A stretch of DNA of 64,000 bases. It comes from Agrypnia vestita (lineage: Eukaryota; Arthropoda; Insecta; Trichoptera; Phryganeidae). Numbering within the stretch: position 1 is the stretch's first letter; each line of letters begins with the position of its first letter. The notes below the pieces were generated by a model that was not told where the DNA came from, ran no database searches, and worked only from the letters and a program-made list of their open reading frames with translations. The stretch spans positions 1 through 64,000 of the forward strand of contig JADDOH010001542.1 of the NCBI GenBank assembly GCA_016648135.1. Direction: 5' to 3'. A program made the translations under genes and the position numbers. Below, one piece after another: positions 63,132 to 64,000 of this stretch.

Positions 63132-64000
63132 ATATGTTAAGTATTGTATAACTATGTACAGAGAAAATATGGTTTATCAAAACTATTGCTTTATTTTTTT
63201 TTAACGTACAGACCGTCAACAGGTCATTGATGACCCTGATAGATGGTCATTTAGTGACATGAGAACAAATTTGAGTATTATGTGAACATTTGAATATGAT
63301 AATTTGTAATATACTTAGTACACTTTTTACGGTTAATTAATAATTAATAATGAAAAATAATAAATGATAAAATATATGAATATAAAAATATCGCAGATCA
63401 ATAAATAGTTCAATAAGGAAAATTTATTTGTAATAAAAATTTTACAATGGGTAATAGTAGTTCAGACATTGTGTACAAATACATTTTTTGTGGGTACTGT
63501 GTTTTTAATGTTATTGATTGAATTACTTTGTGCTTCAACATGATTATTTTAATTCACACTAAATTAAGCTTTGAAATACATAGTTTCGAGAAGAGCTTTG
63601 TAATATCTGTGTACATATTACAATGCTTTATTAAGCGTAAATTAAAATAACCGTGTTTTTTACTTATCGAACGAAACGAACGCTCCGCTGCACTGCACAT
63701 CGGGTCTAATAGGTCAGCCGTCCGACTGGCCAGTAAAAACAGGTATCGAAATAGATATAACGTGCGTGCACACGATAAACTCACGCTTACCTAATTGAAT
63801 TCTTACGTGAATCCATGTCTACCGGCTACGAGCGATCTGCAGACGGTCCGCAATGAGTCGCGCAATCGTTGCGTTTCAAATGCTTTCAGTTTCATTCGTA
63901 AAATTAAACTCGTTGCTTGGTCGCAACAATTAGCGCGGAGTGAATTGCTGTAATCGTAAAAATAGCGGTCAAATTTGAAATTCGATGTAATCTCGGCGCT
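63132..64000. other. Right end of window, no recognised gene
   Basis: 63132-63600 is AT-rich. 63650-64000 is less AT-rich and unique here, with an uninformative minus-strand open frame (63554-63784). On the minus strand AATTAGGTAAGCGTGAG near 63780-63795 resembles a splice donor, but no exon can be defined. The region may border a gene or regulatory DNA outside the window. Confidence 0.3.

Noticed and set aside
63554..63784. Possible first exon on the minus strand with donor-like AGGTAAGC
   Set aside because: The protein shows no domain and one donor-like match is not evidence for an exon.

Overview
The window looks like a gene-poor, transposon-filled stretch of an insect nuclear genome, most likely a lepidopteran. 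The evidence is AT-rich DNA with no convincing host exon, frequent GTAGGTAC/CCTACCTAC-type runs, two near-full-length DD34D mariners, RTE-like LINE tails of the kind abundant in moths and butterflies, tRNA-derived SINE pieces and many palindromic MITEs. The species assignment is inference. No bacterial-type operon, rRNA, CRISPR array or intact multi-exon gene was found.

Layout. 1-8.2 kb: gene-free DNA with a short tandem duplication, a TTAA-flanked foldback (about 3.1-4.0 kb), a hAT-like MITE packed with TATCGATA sites and flanked by a perfect 8-bp duplication (5101-5617), and a LINE tail (6.4-7.0 kb). 8.5-12 kb: mariner copy 1 (8533-9819), then three more pieces of the same LINE family, two of them tail-to-tail. 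11.9-16.7 kb: a GC-richer, ORF-free block with an LTR-like left end and a two-monomer higher-order tandem array (13.0-14.2 kb). 17-24.5 kb: a repeat with heat-shock-like motifs, a hAT derivative carrying a BED-finger remnant (18203-18804), LINE fragments and a solo LTR on the minus strand (24117-24482). 25-31 kb: a ribozyme-like hairpin, a GC-rich possibly conserved non-coding stretch, a Jockey-type LINE lacking its RT core, and mariner copy 2 in reverse orientation (29315-30599). 31-43.4 kb: a dense series of palindromic MITEs, two SINEs, a second BED-finger hAT derivative (39462-40138), a G-run foldback (42068-42540) and a CR1/L2-like LINE remnant. 43-50 kb: two minisatellites, more MITEs and an old mariner remnant. 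50-57.5 kb: a third hAT-like MITE (51015-51626, perfect 8-bp duplication), copies of the heat-shock-motif repeat, a CR1/Jockey-like LINE end with a 3'-UTR hairpin, and a repeat that recurs three times. 57.5-64 kb: a nine-unit, exactly 155-bp satellite (58425-59819), an RTE LINE end, and two large MITEs.

How the parts relate. Nothing here forms a pathway; the shared theme is mobile DNA. The most interesting signal is a set of hAT-like non-autonomous elements built the same way: short TAGKGATG-type tips, 8-bp target duplications, and subterminal arrays of a short motif. The motif differs between families: TATCGATA, ATTCGTATTCG, or a GTCGAC/ACTAGT set. One motif, TATCGATA, is the recognition site of DREF, a host regulator that itself derives from a hAT transposase with a BED finger. 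A fourth foldback, with GGGGG-TAATTGTC arrays, has the same layout without proven hAT ends. A second theme is a dispersed repeat with GAAnnTTC heat-shock-element cores in at least four copies.
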